Shown here piece after piece: positions 1 to 7,103 of a stretch of DNA of 19,917 bases (positions within the stretch are counted from its first letter, which is position 1; the number at the start of each line of letters is the position of its first letter). Below the pieces are notes generated by a model that made no database searches, was not told where the DNA came from, and saw nothing but the letters and a program-made list of their open reading frames with translations. Position numbers and translations under genes: made by a program. Source of the stretch: Flammula alnicola (Eukaryota; Basidiomycota; Agaricomycetes; Agaricales; Strophariaceae); the NCBI GenBank assembly GCA_015499995.1, contig JADNRV010000644.1, positions 1-19,917 of the forward strand, read 5' to 3'.

Positions 1-1
1 A

Positions 2-238
2 AATGAATGTAATAACTGTGGGCAACATGGACATTGGGCACTTTTGTGCCCTACTTACCTCTGTTCCGGCTGCGGACGAATACAGCCGCACCATTATCTC
101 AGAGACTGTCCAGGCCGCCAACCGGTTCGACCACGTTCAGATTACGATAGTCGGGCATCCCCGACACTAGATGGGTACGAGAACGACATGGACCCAGAAG
201 GAATCGCGAACACAACAGGAGAACCCTATGGAAATTGA
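2..238 (+). CDS. C-terminal part of the zinc-knuckle ORF downstream of pol (element A copy, partial)
   Basis: The frame is open from the first bases of the window to a TGA at 236-238. It begins inside a CCHC knuckle (C-x2-C-x4-H-x4-C) and continues through a second cysteine/histidine cluster (C-x2-C-x6-H-x4-C) to the same tail ending EPYGN as the complete copy at 11159-12010. The real start is outside the window. The GTG at 44 that also opens this frame is only an internal codon. The protein is probably a nucleic-acid-binding accessory product of the element; its function is not known. Confidence 0.8.
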   Translation, partial: NECNNCGQHGHWALLCPTYLCSGCGRIQPHHYLRDCPGRQPVRPRSDYDSRASPTLDGYENDMDPEGIANTTGEPYGN

Positions 239-255
239 CTACAGGATGGGACTCT

Positions 256-274
256 CAACGACGAGGCGTCGTTG
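256..274 (+). repeat. Perfect hairpin just upstream of the polypurine tract
   Basis: CAACGACG, loop AGG, CGTCGTTG: an 8-bp perfect stem with a 3-nt loop, 17 nt before the 3' LTR. The same hairpin is conserved in element 1 at 11123-11141. It sits between the last ORF and the polypurine tract. Confidence 0.7.
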
Positions 275-278
275 CCTA

Positions 279-290
279 GAACGGGGGTAA
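279..290 (+). promoter_or_regulatory. Polypurine tract of element A (plus-strand primer)
   Basis: A purine-rich run containing GGGGG directly abuts the LTR terminus TGTTACG at 291, the position expected for the RNase H-resistant plus-strand primer. It is identical in element 1 (reverse complement, 11107-11118). Confidence 0.7.
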
Positions 291-805
291 TGTTACGACC
301 ACCCATTTTCATTTCACCATTCATACCTTCCTTGATATTCTCGAACCTTCTCTATGTAGTACTCACACTACTACGACCTTGGCTTCCTTAAACGGACATT
401 CTCTCTTTTCTACATTGTTACTTCTCTAACAATGTGTGCTTCCTCCATTGTTCCCGATACGGTCTCCATTGTACTTATATCGTCTGCTTGGATATGTTCT
501 ATTCTTCTTTGCCATTGTTCCTCTTTCGGAACAATGCTTCTTCCTTCTTACCATTGTTCTTCGTTCGGAACAATGCCCTATACCTAAGTACTATAAAACC
601 AGGCACTTGTAGTAGATAGCTTCTCCAGCTTGATCTTGAGAATCCTACCTGATTACTCTGGACCTTGAAACCTCTAAGCTCTACTTCAGACAATACCGCT
701 AGCGGCATTCTGAACGTATACCGAAACTTGACTTCACGGTCGTGTAGTCGTTCACTAAATATAGATCACATCTATCTTTAGTAACACTTTGCTACGACCG
801 TAACA
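291..805 (+). repeat. 515-bp LTR of element A (3' LTR, complete)
   Basis: It begins TGTTACG and ends CGTAACA, a 7-bp terminal inverted repeat with TG...CA ends. It has the same length as the LTR at 17790-18304 and differs from it at four sites that I could find, all transitions. A TATAAAA lies at 592-598, and AGCTTGATCTT, the predicted RNA 5' end, at 627-637. U3 holds the CATTGT/ACAATG inverted repeats at about 412-577. The LTR supplies the stop codon that now ends the truncated host gene reading from the right (minus strand, at about 780). Confidence 0.92.
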
Positions 806-1689
806 GAAGGTCCTGGAAAGACGACAGAATTTGGCAGGGTTTCTCTGGCCAAACGAGCGATGATACCCCCGTAGCACAAAGCACGACGACCTTGCGGTCG
901 AGCAAGGAGAAAAGAATCTCGCAATGTCTCGTATGCCGCAAAATCAGCAAGATCGAATTTATACTTTGCGGGGCGGCTGCCAACAAGTCGACGAGATAGA
1001 GATGATAGGGCCTTGGTTGAATTTCCCATAGTTGAGTCGGATAATGGACGAGCAAGCGTGTGGAACGGAATCCCATTCTCGATGAGAAAATCAGCGACAT
1101 CAATTTGGGAAGGGCCTAAAGAGCGACGAATACATTCCAAGCTAGTTATTGGTGCAACAGCAATACGCCACGGGGTGTCTCTGGACTGTGATTGGCTGTG
1201 GGGGTGCAGAAGGCACAAGGTGCCGTCACGGAACTCTCTGACCTCAATGCGGAGACGAATGGGAAGAAAGAATTTCAGCGCCTGGCTGTTTGATGGACTA
1301 AGGTCCCAATATTTCCCAGGGACGTCGTGGAAGGGTTCTTGAGAAGCAAGAAGGGCAACAAGAAAGTCAGTGATGGGGCCACGATTTTTCTCTGATGAAG
1401 ACAATCCTTGCCCACCGACAGTGCGGCAAACGGTGGTCCAATGATTGAAAGGGTTCGCGGAGTTAGAAAGGGATGCAGGAAGACCTTCATAAGGCACTTC
1501 ATCCAGAGAGTATCCATAGCGATAATAAACCAAATCGTCAACAAATTGACGTTCGGGTGGAGGCTGAACAGTTGGTGTAATCGGATTCAAGGCAAGAACA
1601 TCCTGCCTTGATATGCTAGCCAAATCATCAGTAAGAGCGTCTTCAACATCGGTAGCGCGAGGTTCATCATCGGCCTCCATTTGAACATC

Positions 1690-2140
1690 CGACGTCGGGG
1701 CCAACCGTTGAGCAGGCGAGGAAGGCGCGGAGGTTGACAAGGAAGGCACAGCCGACATCGGTGCCAACTGTTGATCAGGCGAGGAAGTTGACGAGGAAAG
1801 CGGAACCGAACCCGACGTCGGTGCCGACTGTTGATCAGGTGAAGAAGTTGACGAGGAAGGTACACCCGAACTGGACGTCGATGCCGACTGTTGAGCAGGC
1901 AAGGAAGTTGACGAGGAAGGCGGAACCGAACCCGACGTCGGTGCCGACTGTTGATCAGGTGAAGAAGTTGACGAGGAAGGTACACCCGAACTAGACGTCG
2001 ATGCCGACTGTTGAGCAGGCAAGGAAGTTGACGAGGAAGGCGGAACCGAACCCGACGTCGGTGCTAACTGTTGAGCAGGCAAGGAAGTTGACGAGGAAGT
2101 CAAACCCTGATCCGACGTTTGTGCCGTAGACTGTTGAGCA
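1690..2140 (-). repeat. 60-bp (120-bp higher-order) in-frame repeats in gene 1
   Basis: Units of 60 bp alternate in two forms, so that 120-bp blocks are nearly identical (for example 1861-1980 against 1981-2100). Each 60-bp unit encodes about 20 residues rich in Ser, Thr, Pro and Gln, typified by SSSTSSPDQQSAPTSG. The period is a multiple of three, so copy-number changes keep the frame open. Confidence 0.85.
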
Positions 2141-2687
2141 TTACCTCCTGACGAAGCCCCATAAATTTCCCCAAAATCGGAGTCATTAGAATCATATTCG
2201 TCGTTTTCCTCCGGCTCTGCATGTTCACCCTCCTGCGGATCGAAACTCCAATCTGAACAGCAATCCCATTGGTTTGCAAAAGAGTTATAAACCCTGTTTT
2301 TTTTTGGCCACATACTCCAATAATGTTCCGCCAGTGCCCGCGACAGGAGGGTTCTGACTCGAAAGAATTCGCTGACCCGTACCCAGTGGTAAACTAAAGG
2401 ACCTTTTTTGCCGGGACACGCCTTTTTCTTCTGTGCCGCTTCGCGATTCAAGCGCGCTTGCCTGGCTTTATCAGACTCCTCCCACTTCCATTTCAGGTGC
2501 TGCTGCTTCTTTCGTTCAAAATAAGCTCGCATGGTTTCTCCAGGACGTTGGCCACTGCCTTGCTCGACAGGTGGAGACGTTGATGCAGGGCTTTTGGCAG
2601 ATTCGAGCGACCCAGACTGTCCTGATTTATGATGCGTTGGAGCGGACATTGAGGCCCAAGACCAAGATTGAGCCGAGGAGGATTGAG

Positions 2688-2850
2688 TCGACCAAGGATT
2701 GTTCGAAGAAGCATTATTCGACCAAGGATTGTTCGAAGAAGAACTATTTGACCAAGGATTGTTGGAAGAAGAACTATTCGACCAAGGATTGTTCGAAGAA
2801 GAACTATTCGACCAAGGATTGTTCGAAGAAGAATTATTCAACCAAGAATT
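2688..2850 (-). repeat. 30-bp in-frame tandem repeats in gene 1
   Basis: Five to six consecutive 30-bp units encode the decapeptide NNPWSNSSSS on the minus strand. Copies differ by only one or two bases, which suggests recent expansion. The opposite strand is also open through the array because the period is a multiple of three. This is a coding minisatellite; there are no spacers. Confidence 0.85.
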
Positions 2851-3792
2851 TGTCGACGAATGGGGATTGGACGACACGAAAGGAGGGTTTTTACCGGTTC
2901 CGAGTAGCGTAGACTGTCCCGACTTATAGACTGTTGGAGCGAACGTTGACGTCCAAGACTGAGTCGACCACTCGGGATTGGATGTCGCGAAAGGAGGGCT
3001 TCCCCAACACAGCCAAATTGGAACATTGGCCTTCATCATATAGGGAACGAGATTGAGCCAATTGCAAGAGCTGACGTCGACAATTGATCCAACACGTGAG
3101 CGCTCAGGGCGGAAGTCGACAAAGATCGAGGCTTCGAGGGAATTGAACCATTCAGGATGAACAGAAACACTTGCAGTTTGGAATAATCGTAAAAGAGATG
3201 GCGGAGGTTTGGTAGACGCTGGATAAAGTTGGCAAAGGGCGATGATAAAGGAAAAATAGGCCATATAAACATTGAATGTGTCGATGGACTTAGTGATGGC
3301 CTGGCGTGCTTCTTGCTCAGTAGAATGGACAGTGAAGTATCCATGAGCCGGGTTTTTCGGGTTGGTGCCAAAGATCGCAGAGCTCGGGAGATCGTAGCAT
3401 CAGATAGCAAGATAACTTTTCGGCGACAGCACGGGTAGTCTGTTCGAAGGTTTTCCAAGATTTTTGGACATCACGGGGTAGGTGCCACCCATACGAGTCA
3501 GAAGCGAGTTGAATACGGTCAGCAGGGGTCGCAAAACGAGACATCATTGGGTCTACAAATGGAGATGTGTGTAAAAATGCGAGATAGGGATATCGGTCTG
3601 CCGACCAAAGACGAGAAGACAATTCCGCCGGAGACGGTTGGTGGGAGATTTTCGTATATTGAGGGAGAGAGGGAGGAAGGAAAGGTCGATTGGGGGAGGT
3701 GTAGTGTCTACCATCGTGCTGAATCTCGTGTTTTGGATAATCTCCAAGAGAGAACGCAGTTATAGGTCGAGGACGCGTAAACACGTTCGAAG

Positions 3793-3846
3793 CTGAGAGA
3801 GAAAAAGGTCATTGTTGGCCTGAACGACATCTCAATACCCACTTAC
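3793..3846 (-). other. Intron 1 of host gene 1 (54 nt, after a 4-nt coding exon)
   Basis: The donor is GTAAGT (from 3846), there is a TGAC branch-like motif about 17 nt before the acceptor, and a long pyrimidine run leads to the CAG acceptor at 3795-3793. Splicing joins ATG-T to CT-TCG and opens the frame that continues into the long coding region. Without this intron the long frame would have only a GTG to start from. Confidence 0.8.
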
Positions 3847-4019
3847 ACATGGTCTGTATCGAGAATAGGAGGACAAATAACGCTGTGGAGCTAAAGCCGA
3901 CATGAGGATTTTGACGACGATGAGACAACACGAAGAGGACTTACAGAGAAGGTCTCAACAAACTGTAGAGGCTCGGAGGCTCGGCAGAAGATATCCCTGT
4001 ATCGCGATCACCGAAGACG

Positions 4020-4045
4020 ATTTGCTGTATGCAATACTGGCAAAT
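4020..4045 (+). repeat. GTATC-family hairpin, degenerate copy
   Basis: The outer arms ATTTGC and GCAAAT are perfectly complementary and flank inner arms GTAT and ATAC around a 3-nt loop. It has the same architecture as the neighbouring copy at 4075-4098, but the core is degenerate. Confidence 0.55.
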
Positions 4046-4074
4046 GTGCGCGCGATGAGGCGGGCAGAGCGAAC

Positions 4075-4098
4075 TTTGCTGTATCAGATACAAGCAAA
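4075..4098 (+). repeat. GTATC-family hairpin
   Basis: The core palindrome GTATCAGATAC (4081-4091) is flanked by complementary arms TTTGC and GCAAA. The same core occurs four times in the right host flank. Confidence 0.65.
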
Positions 4099-4123
4099 TT
4101 CAGCGAGTTTGGCCAGCAAGTAT

Positions 4124-4470
4124 TGTTACGGTCGTAGCGAAGTGTTACTAAAGATAGATGTGATCTATATTTAGTGAACGACTACACGACCGTGAAGTCA
4201 AGTTTCGGTATACGTTCAGAATGCCGCTAGCGGTATTGTCTGAAGTAGAGCTTAGAGGTTTCAAGGTCCAGAGTAATCAGGTAGGATTCTCAAGATCAAG
4301 CTGGAGAAGCTATCTACTACAAGTGCCTGGTTTTATAGTACTTAGGTATAGGGCATTGTTCCGAACGAGGAACAATGGTAAGAAGGAAGAAGCATTGCTC
4401 CGAAAGAGGAACAATGGCAAAGAAGAATAGAACATATCCAAGCAGACGATATAAGTACAATGGAGACCGT
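4124..4470 (-). repeat. 3' LTR of element 1, first fragment
   Basis: It matches the LTR at 17790 from its TGTTACGG terminus to GAGACCGT, where element 2 interrupts it. The fragment contains U5, the RNA start motif (reverse complement near 4292-4302), the TATA box and part of the U3 repeats. The fragment lengths (347 and 172 bp) sum to 515 plus the 4-bp duplication. Confidence 0.92.
4467..4470. repeat. Target-site duplication of element 2 (CCGT)
   Basis: CCGT ends the LTR fragment here and recurs at 10935-10938. Because both copies are preceded by A, the duplication could be read as 5 bp (ACCGT). The complete LTR copies end in CA, which favours 4 bp. Confidence 0.8.
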
Positions 4471-4645
4471 TGGAGCAGGCCAATCCGGAACGTGGTGGAT
4501 GGGATGGGTGCGTGTCTGTGTTGGTTCTCCGCCGAGCAATGACCAATGAGTGCATAAGGCACCATCACCAGAGATCGCCCTAATCTACGTTACATATATA
4601 ATCTAGTCTAATCTATATCTACGCTATCTCATCTGCACTGCCACA
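4471..4645 (-). repeat. 3' LTR of element 2 (175 bp)
   Basis: In element sense it starts TGTGGCAGTG and ends CTGCTCCA. It differs from the copy at 10760-10934 at two positions (GAGCA/GAGCG and ACCA/ACCG), both G-to-A at CpG. An AT-rich TATATAT stretch lies in the first third in element sense. Confidence 0.93.
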
Positions 4646-4657
4646 TGTGCCCCCCAC
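4646..4657 (-). promoter_or_regulatory. Polypurine tract of element 2
   Basis: On the minus strand GTGGGGGGCACA directly precedes the 3' LTR start TGTGGCAG, as expected for the plus-strand DNA primer. Confidence 0.7.
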
Positions 4658-4703
4658 ACTTATCGCAATGCCCTCGTTGCGTCCACAAAAGACCTATCCA
4701 CCA

Positions 4704-7103
4704 CTATCGTGTGTCATCCACTTCGTCAAACGCCGCCACGTCATCAGCGAGGTCATCGTATGCACCCTCCTCGTCCTCTCCTACGCTGTCTGCATCCTGC
4801 TCGTCCATCTCATCCACTTCTTCATGTTCCTCGCACTCAGGTGGAATGTCCAGTTTCTCCTCCTCTAGGCCCATCCGCTTCTCAACCTCCGCTTGCGCCT
4901 CTGCTAGCTGGGTTCCGACACGTGGAATGAACCTACGTAGCCTTCTCGAGCTGAAACGACCTCCGATGGGCAAACCCTCTAGGGTTTCGAGCTGGTAGGA
5001 GTTCTTATCTCGACTGACCACCCGCCGTGGTGCTGACCACTTTGGTTCCAGTTTCCGTTCTGCTTTAAACGTGAAGTCGAGGTCGTTTCGGTAAACTTGC
5101 ACCAGCTGCCCTGCTTTGAAGATGATCTCTCCGGGCTTCCGCTCCGTCAACCGCCTATCGAATGCCGCCTTCCTCTTCTCTGCATGTTCGACTATCTGCG
5201 AGTATCCGTCGAATTGGTGTTGCTTGACGTACGCCATCTGAACTTCAAGATCGGCTTTGGTCACTGGAGATGTTGCTGTGGATGTGGGTGTAGGTGATGT
5301 GTTTACGACCAACCCCAGCATGAGTTCTTTTGGGGCGAACTTCAAGGAGGGCAGGACGCGTTCATTTAGGGAGGCTACTGCTGCGTCTAGGTGGTCTGGC
5401 CAATTCCGAGGTAAGTCTTCTAATCCCATGGCATTGTATTCGTCCTCGCCTAGATCGGGTGCACACATGCGCTTGAGACGATCCAGCAGCCGGCCGTTGG
5501 TTCCTTCTACGAGCCCGTTGATCCAAGGCGAATAGGCGGGAACTATGTGGAGTTTCGTCCCTCGTGCTTCGCATTTGGCCCTCAGTTCCTGGTTGTTGAA
5601 CTCGGGTCCGCCATCGGTCATCAGCGTCTCTGCAGCCGTGTAGCCATCGCATATCTTCCCATATGATGTTCTTGATGTTTTCCCTGTCGCTGATTTCGAT
5701 TTGAAAACCCAGATGTACTGCGAATACACCTCAACGTAGAGTCCAAGCTTTGTGAATCCCCCTTTCCCTGCCGGAAGGGTGAGTGTATCACTTACTATGA
5801 GTTCGAATGGATGACGACGGGTTATGGGTTCTAGGAGTGAATGGATGTGTGCTGGTCCGAATCCTTTGCAACATCCGCAGTCTGTGATCGCCTTGACTAT
5901 CGATGCGTCGAGTTTCGGGCTGACGTACTTGGTGAGCAATTTCGCCTTTATGCTGTCCCGATGGAAGTGCCCATTCTGACGATGGATTTCTCGGGCTAGA
6001 TCTGTTGCCTCTTTCTGTGTTATGCATTCTCTCCTGGCCTCACCCCTTACTGACCTCGCATTTCCAACCTTCCACAACTTCCCGCCATCGATGAAGTAGT
6101 CCTTCGCGCGATGCCTAGCTCTTTTCCGCTTCCGCAAACTCACACCCTGGTCCAGCTCCAGCAAGGCATCGATTACCTCGCGGAACACAGCCTCGTCCAT
6201 GAAGCGTTCACGTAGTTCATCATAGTCAGAAGACTCGGGGACCGCAATGTGGAATATATCATTTGCTAGGCCTGTCCGCATTTCCCAATCCTCGCTAACT
6301 GTCCACTCGTGGCCGTCGCCTGGAGCTGCTGGCACGTTGACGAACTTGCGACTCAAGCCGTCTGCTACTGGGTTCAGCTTTCCTGGCCGGTGTTGAACGT
6401 CTACTATTTGGTGAGCCAGCACACCATCTCTCCATCGTGCGTGTGTTACATTGGGGTTTTTGCTGAGCATGGTATCTCGCAGGGCCTGGCAATCAGTTTC
6501 TAGCTCGACCGGAAATCCCCACACGATATCCGAAAATTTGTCAAGACTGAACTTGAGCGCAGCGAACTCGAGCAGGAAGGGCTTGTATCTTTCCTCTGTC
6601 ACGGAAGTTCTCTTTGATGCGAAGGCCACTGGGTGAATCCGCACAACCTCCTTCCCATTCGGTAGCACAGTAGTATGCCTCTGTGAACACATGCCTGCGA
6701 AGCCCCATTTACAACCATCGGTTGTGACAATAAAGGGTGTACCGTCGAATTTAGGGCCCTTGAGTACAGGATCACTGGTAAGGGTGATTTTCAATCGTAA
6801 GAAGGCGAAGTCATGTTGTTTCTGCCACAACCCTGCCAGGGAAAAGCCTTTCATTGCTCTAGCGTATGCCGCCTTGCCCTTCAGCTTTGGCAGCTCAATT
6901 TTCCGCACCAGGTCAGATAGGGGTTGAACCATGGTAGCATAGCCCTTGATAAGTGAGCGGAAATAACCAGCCAAACCTAGGAATGAACCCAGATTCTGCA
7001 AATCGGTAGGCGTTTTCCAGTCGACGATAGACGTTAACTTTGTTAGATCAGGCTTGATACCGTCGGGGCCAACACGAGCTCCTGCAAAGACCGCTTCAGT
7101 CAT
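4704..7103 (-). CDS. Element 2 pol, 3' part: end of RT, RNase H and integrase
   Basis: 799 residues from an internal ATG. The same frame is open upstream through the end of the RT palm (residues reading LSLSAAKSKFF before the ATG), so it is the continuation of the 7100-9253 frame after a one-base shift near 7137-7143. RNase H acidic residues are D129 (TTDGCKWGF), E179, D204 and D248. The integrase zinc-binding region has H374, H379, C409 and C412. The catalytic triad is D439 (VSDTL), D497 (MTDGGPEF) and E533 (GLVEGTNG), with the D,D-35-E spacing. The C terminus is strongly acidic and contains no chromodomain. It acts in cDNA synthesis and integration. The stop is 58 bp before the 3' LTR. Confidence 0.9.
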   Translation of the reverse strand: MTEAVFAGARVGPDGIKPDLTKLTSIVDWKTPTDLQNLGSFLGLAGYFRSLIKGYATMVQPLSDLVRKIELPKLKGKAAYARAMKGFSLAGLWQKQHDFAFLRLKITLTSDPVLKGPKFDGTPFIVTTDGCKWGFAGMCSQRHTTVLPNGKEVVRIHPVAFASKRTSVTEERYKPFLLEFAALKFSLDKFSDIVWGFPVELETDCQALRDTMLSKNPNVTHARWRDGVLAHQIVDVQHRPGKLNPVADGLSRKFVNVPAAPGDGHEWTVSEDWEMRTGLANDIFHIAVPESSDYDELRERFMDEAVFREVIDALLELDQGVSLRKRKRARHRAKDYFIDGGKLWKVGNARSVRGEARRECITQKEATDLAREIHRQNGHFHRDSIKAKLLTKYVSPKLDASIVKAITDCGCCKGFGPAHIHSLLEPITRRHPFELIVSDTLTLPAGKGGFTKLGLYVEVYSQYIWVFKSKSATGKTSRTSYGKICDGYTAAETLMTDGGPEFNNQELRAKCEARGTKLHIVPAYSPWINGLVEGTNGRLLDRLKRMCAPDLGEDEYNAMGLEDLPRNWPDHLDAAVASLNERVLPSLKFAPKELMLGLVVNTSPTPTSTATSPVTKADLEVQMAYVKQHQFDGYSQIVEHAEKRKAAFDRRLTERKPGEIIFKAGQLVQVYRNDLDFTFKAERKLEPKWSAPRRVVSRDKNSYQLETLEGLPIGGRFSSRRLRRFIPRVGTQLAEAQAEVEKRMGLEEEKLDIPPECEEHEEVDEMDEQDADSVGEDEEGAYDDLADDVAAFDEVDDTR

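Larger units (their letters stand above)
1..805 (+). mobile_element. Element A: 3' end of a plus-strand Ty3/gypsy chromovirus (truncated by window edge)
   Basis: This is the 3' terminal part of a retroelement whose remainder lies to the left of the window. It holds the end of a zinc-knuckle ORF, a short spacer with a perfect hairpin, a G-run polypurine tract and one complete LTR at 291-805. Bases 1-290 match the reverse complement of 11107-11396 in element 1 almost perfectly; I noticed one coding difference (Arg versus His in the ORF tail). Elements A and 1 are therefore recent copies of one family in opposite orientation. The flank at 806 is host gene 1 and begins GAAGG, the complement of CCTTC that follows element 1 at 18305. 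This implies that the right flank of element A was exchanged by LTR recombination. Confidence 0.85.
806..3850 (-). pseudogene. Host gene 1, N-terminal part, cut by LTR insertion and inversion
   Basis: I do not recognise the family; it resembles large low-complexity hypothetical proteins of mushroom fungi. The start is ATG at 3850-3848. The first coding exon is only ATG-T (3850-3847), followed by a 54-nt intron at 3846-3793. The frame then gives a protein starting MSSNVFTRPRP. From 3792 the frame runs to about 3386, where it shifts; either one extra base in a C run or a very short intron would explain this. It then continues to 806. There is a globular N-terminal third, then Ser/Asn/Trp-rich 10-residue repeats, a basic segment (ETMRAYFERKKQQHLKWKWE), an acidic patch, 20-residue Ser/Thr/Pro/Gln repeats and a globular region up to the break. 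Translation past 806 reads 8 LTR-encoded residues and stops. The missing C terminus is at 18305-18781. No function can be assigned. Confidence 0.75.
3851..4123. other. Upstream region of host gene 1 with two hairpin repeats
   Basis: This stretch precedes the gene 1 ATG and ends where the element 1 LTR starts at 4124. No convincing gene lies here; a 90-residue plus-strand frame from 3902 runs on into the LTR and lacks features. It contains two hairpins of the GTATC family (4020-4045 and 4075-4098) and further CTGTATC half-sites near 3854 and 3987. It presumably contains the gene 1 promoter, but no clear TATA element is visible. Confidence 0.6.

Noticed and set aside
499..708. A 69-residue frame on the opposite strand of each LTR (also 4221-4430 and 17887-18096)
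   Set aside because: It is conserved only because the LTR copies are nearly identical. It lies antisense over U3/R, has no domain and overlaps the promoter repeats.
2688..2850. A regularly spaced 30-bp repeat that might suggest a CRISPR-like array
   Set aside because: The units are contiguous with no spacers, are in frame inside a protein, and the organism is a eukaryote.
2699..2929. Plus-strand frame with FDQGLFEEEL repeats
   Set aside because: It is the other strand of the 30-bp coding minisatellite and is open only because the period is a multiple of three.
3902..4174. A 90-residue plus-strand frame upstream of gene 1
   Set aside because: It runs across the junction between host DNA and the LTR at 4124 and covers the hairpin repeats, so it cannot be an ancestral gene.
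4471..4645. Self-priming for element 2
   Set aside because: The PBS starts with TGG as in tRNA priming. I found only a direct copy of TCTGGTGATG in the LTR, not the inverse complement that self-priming needs.
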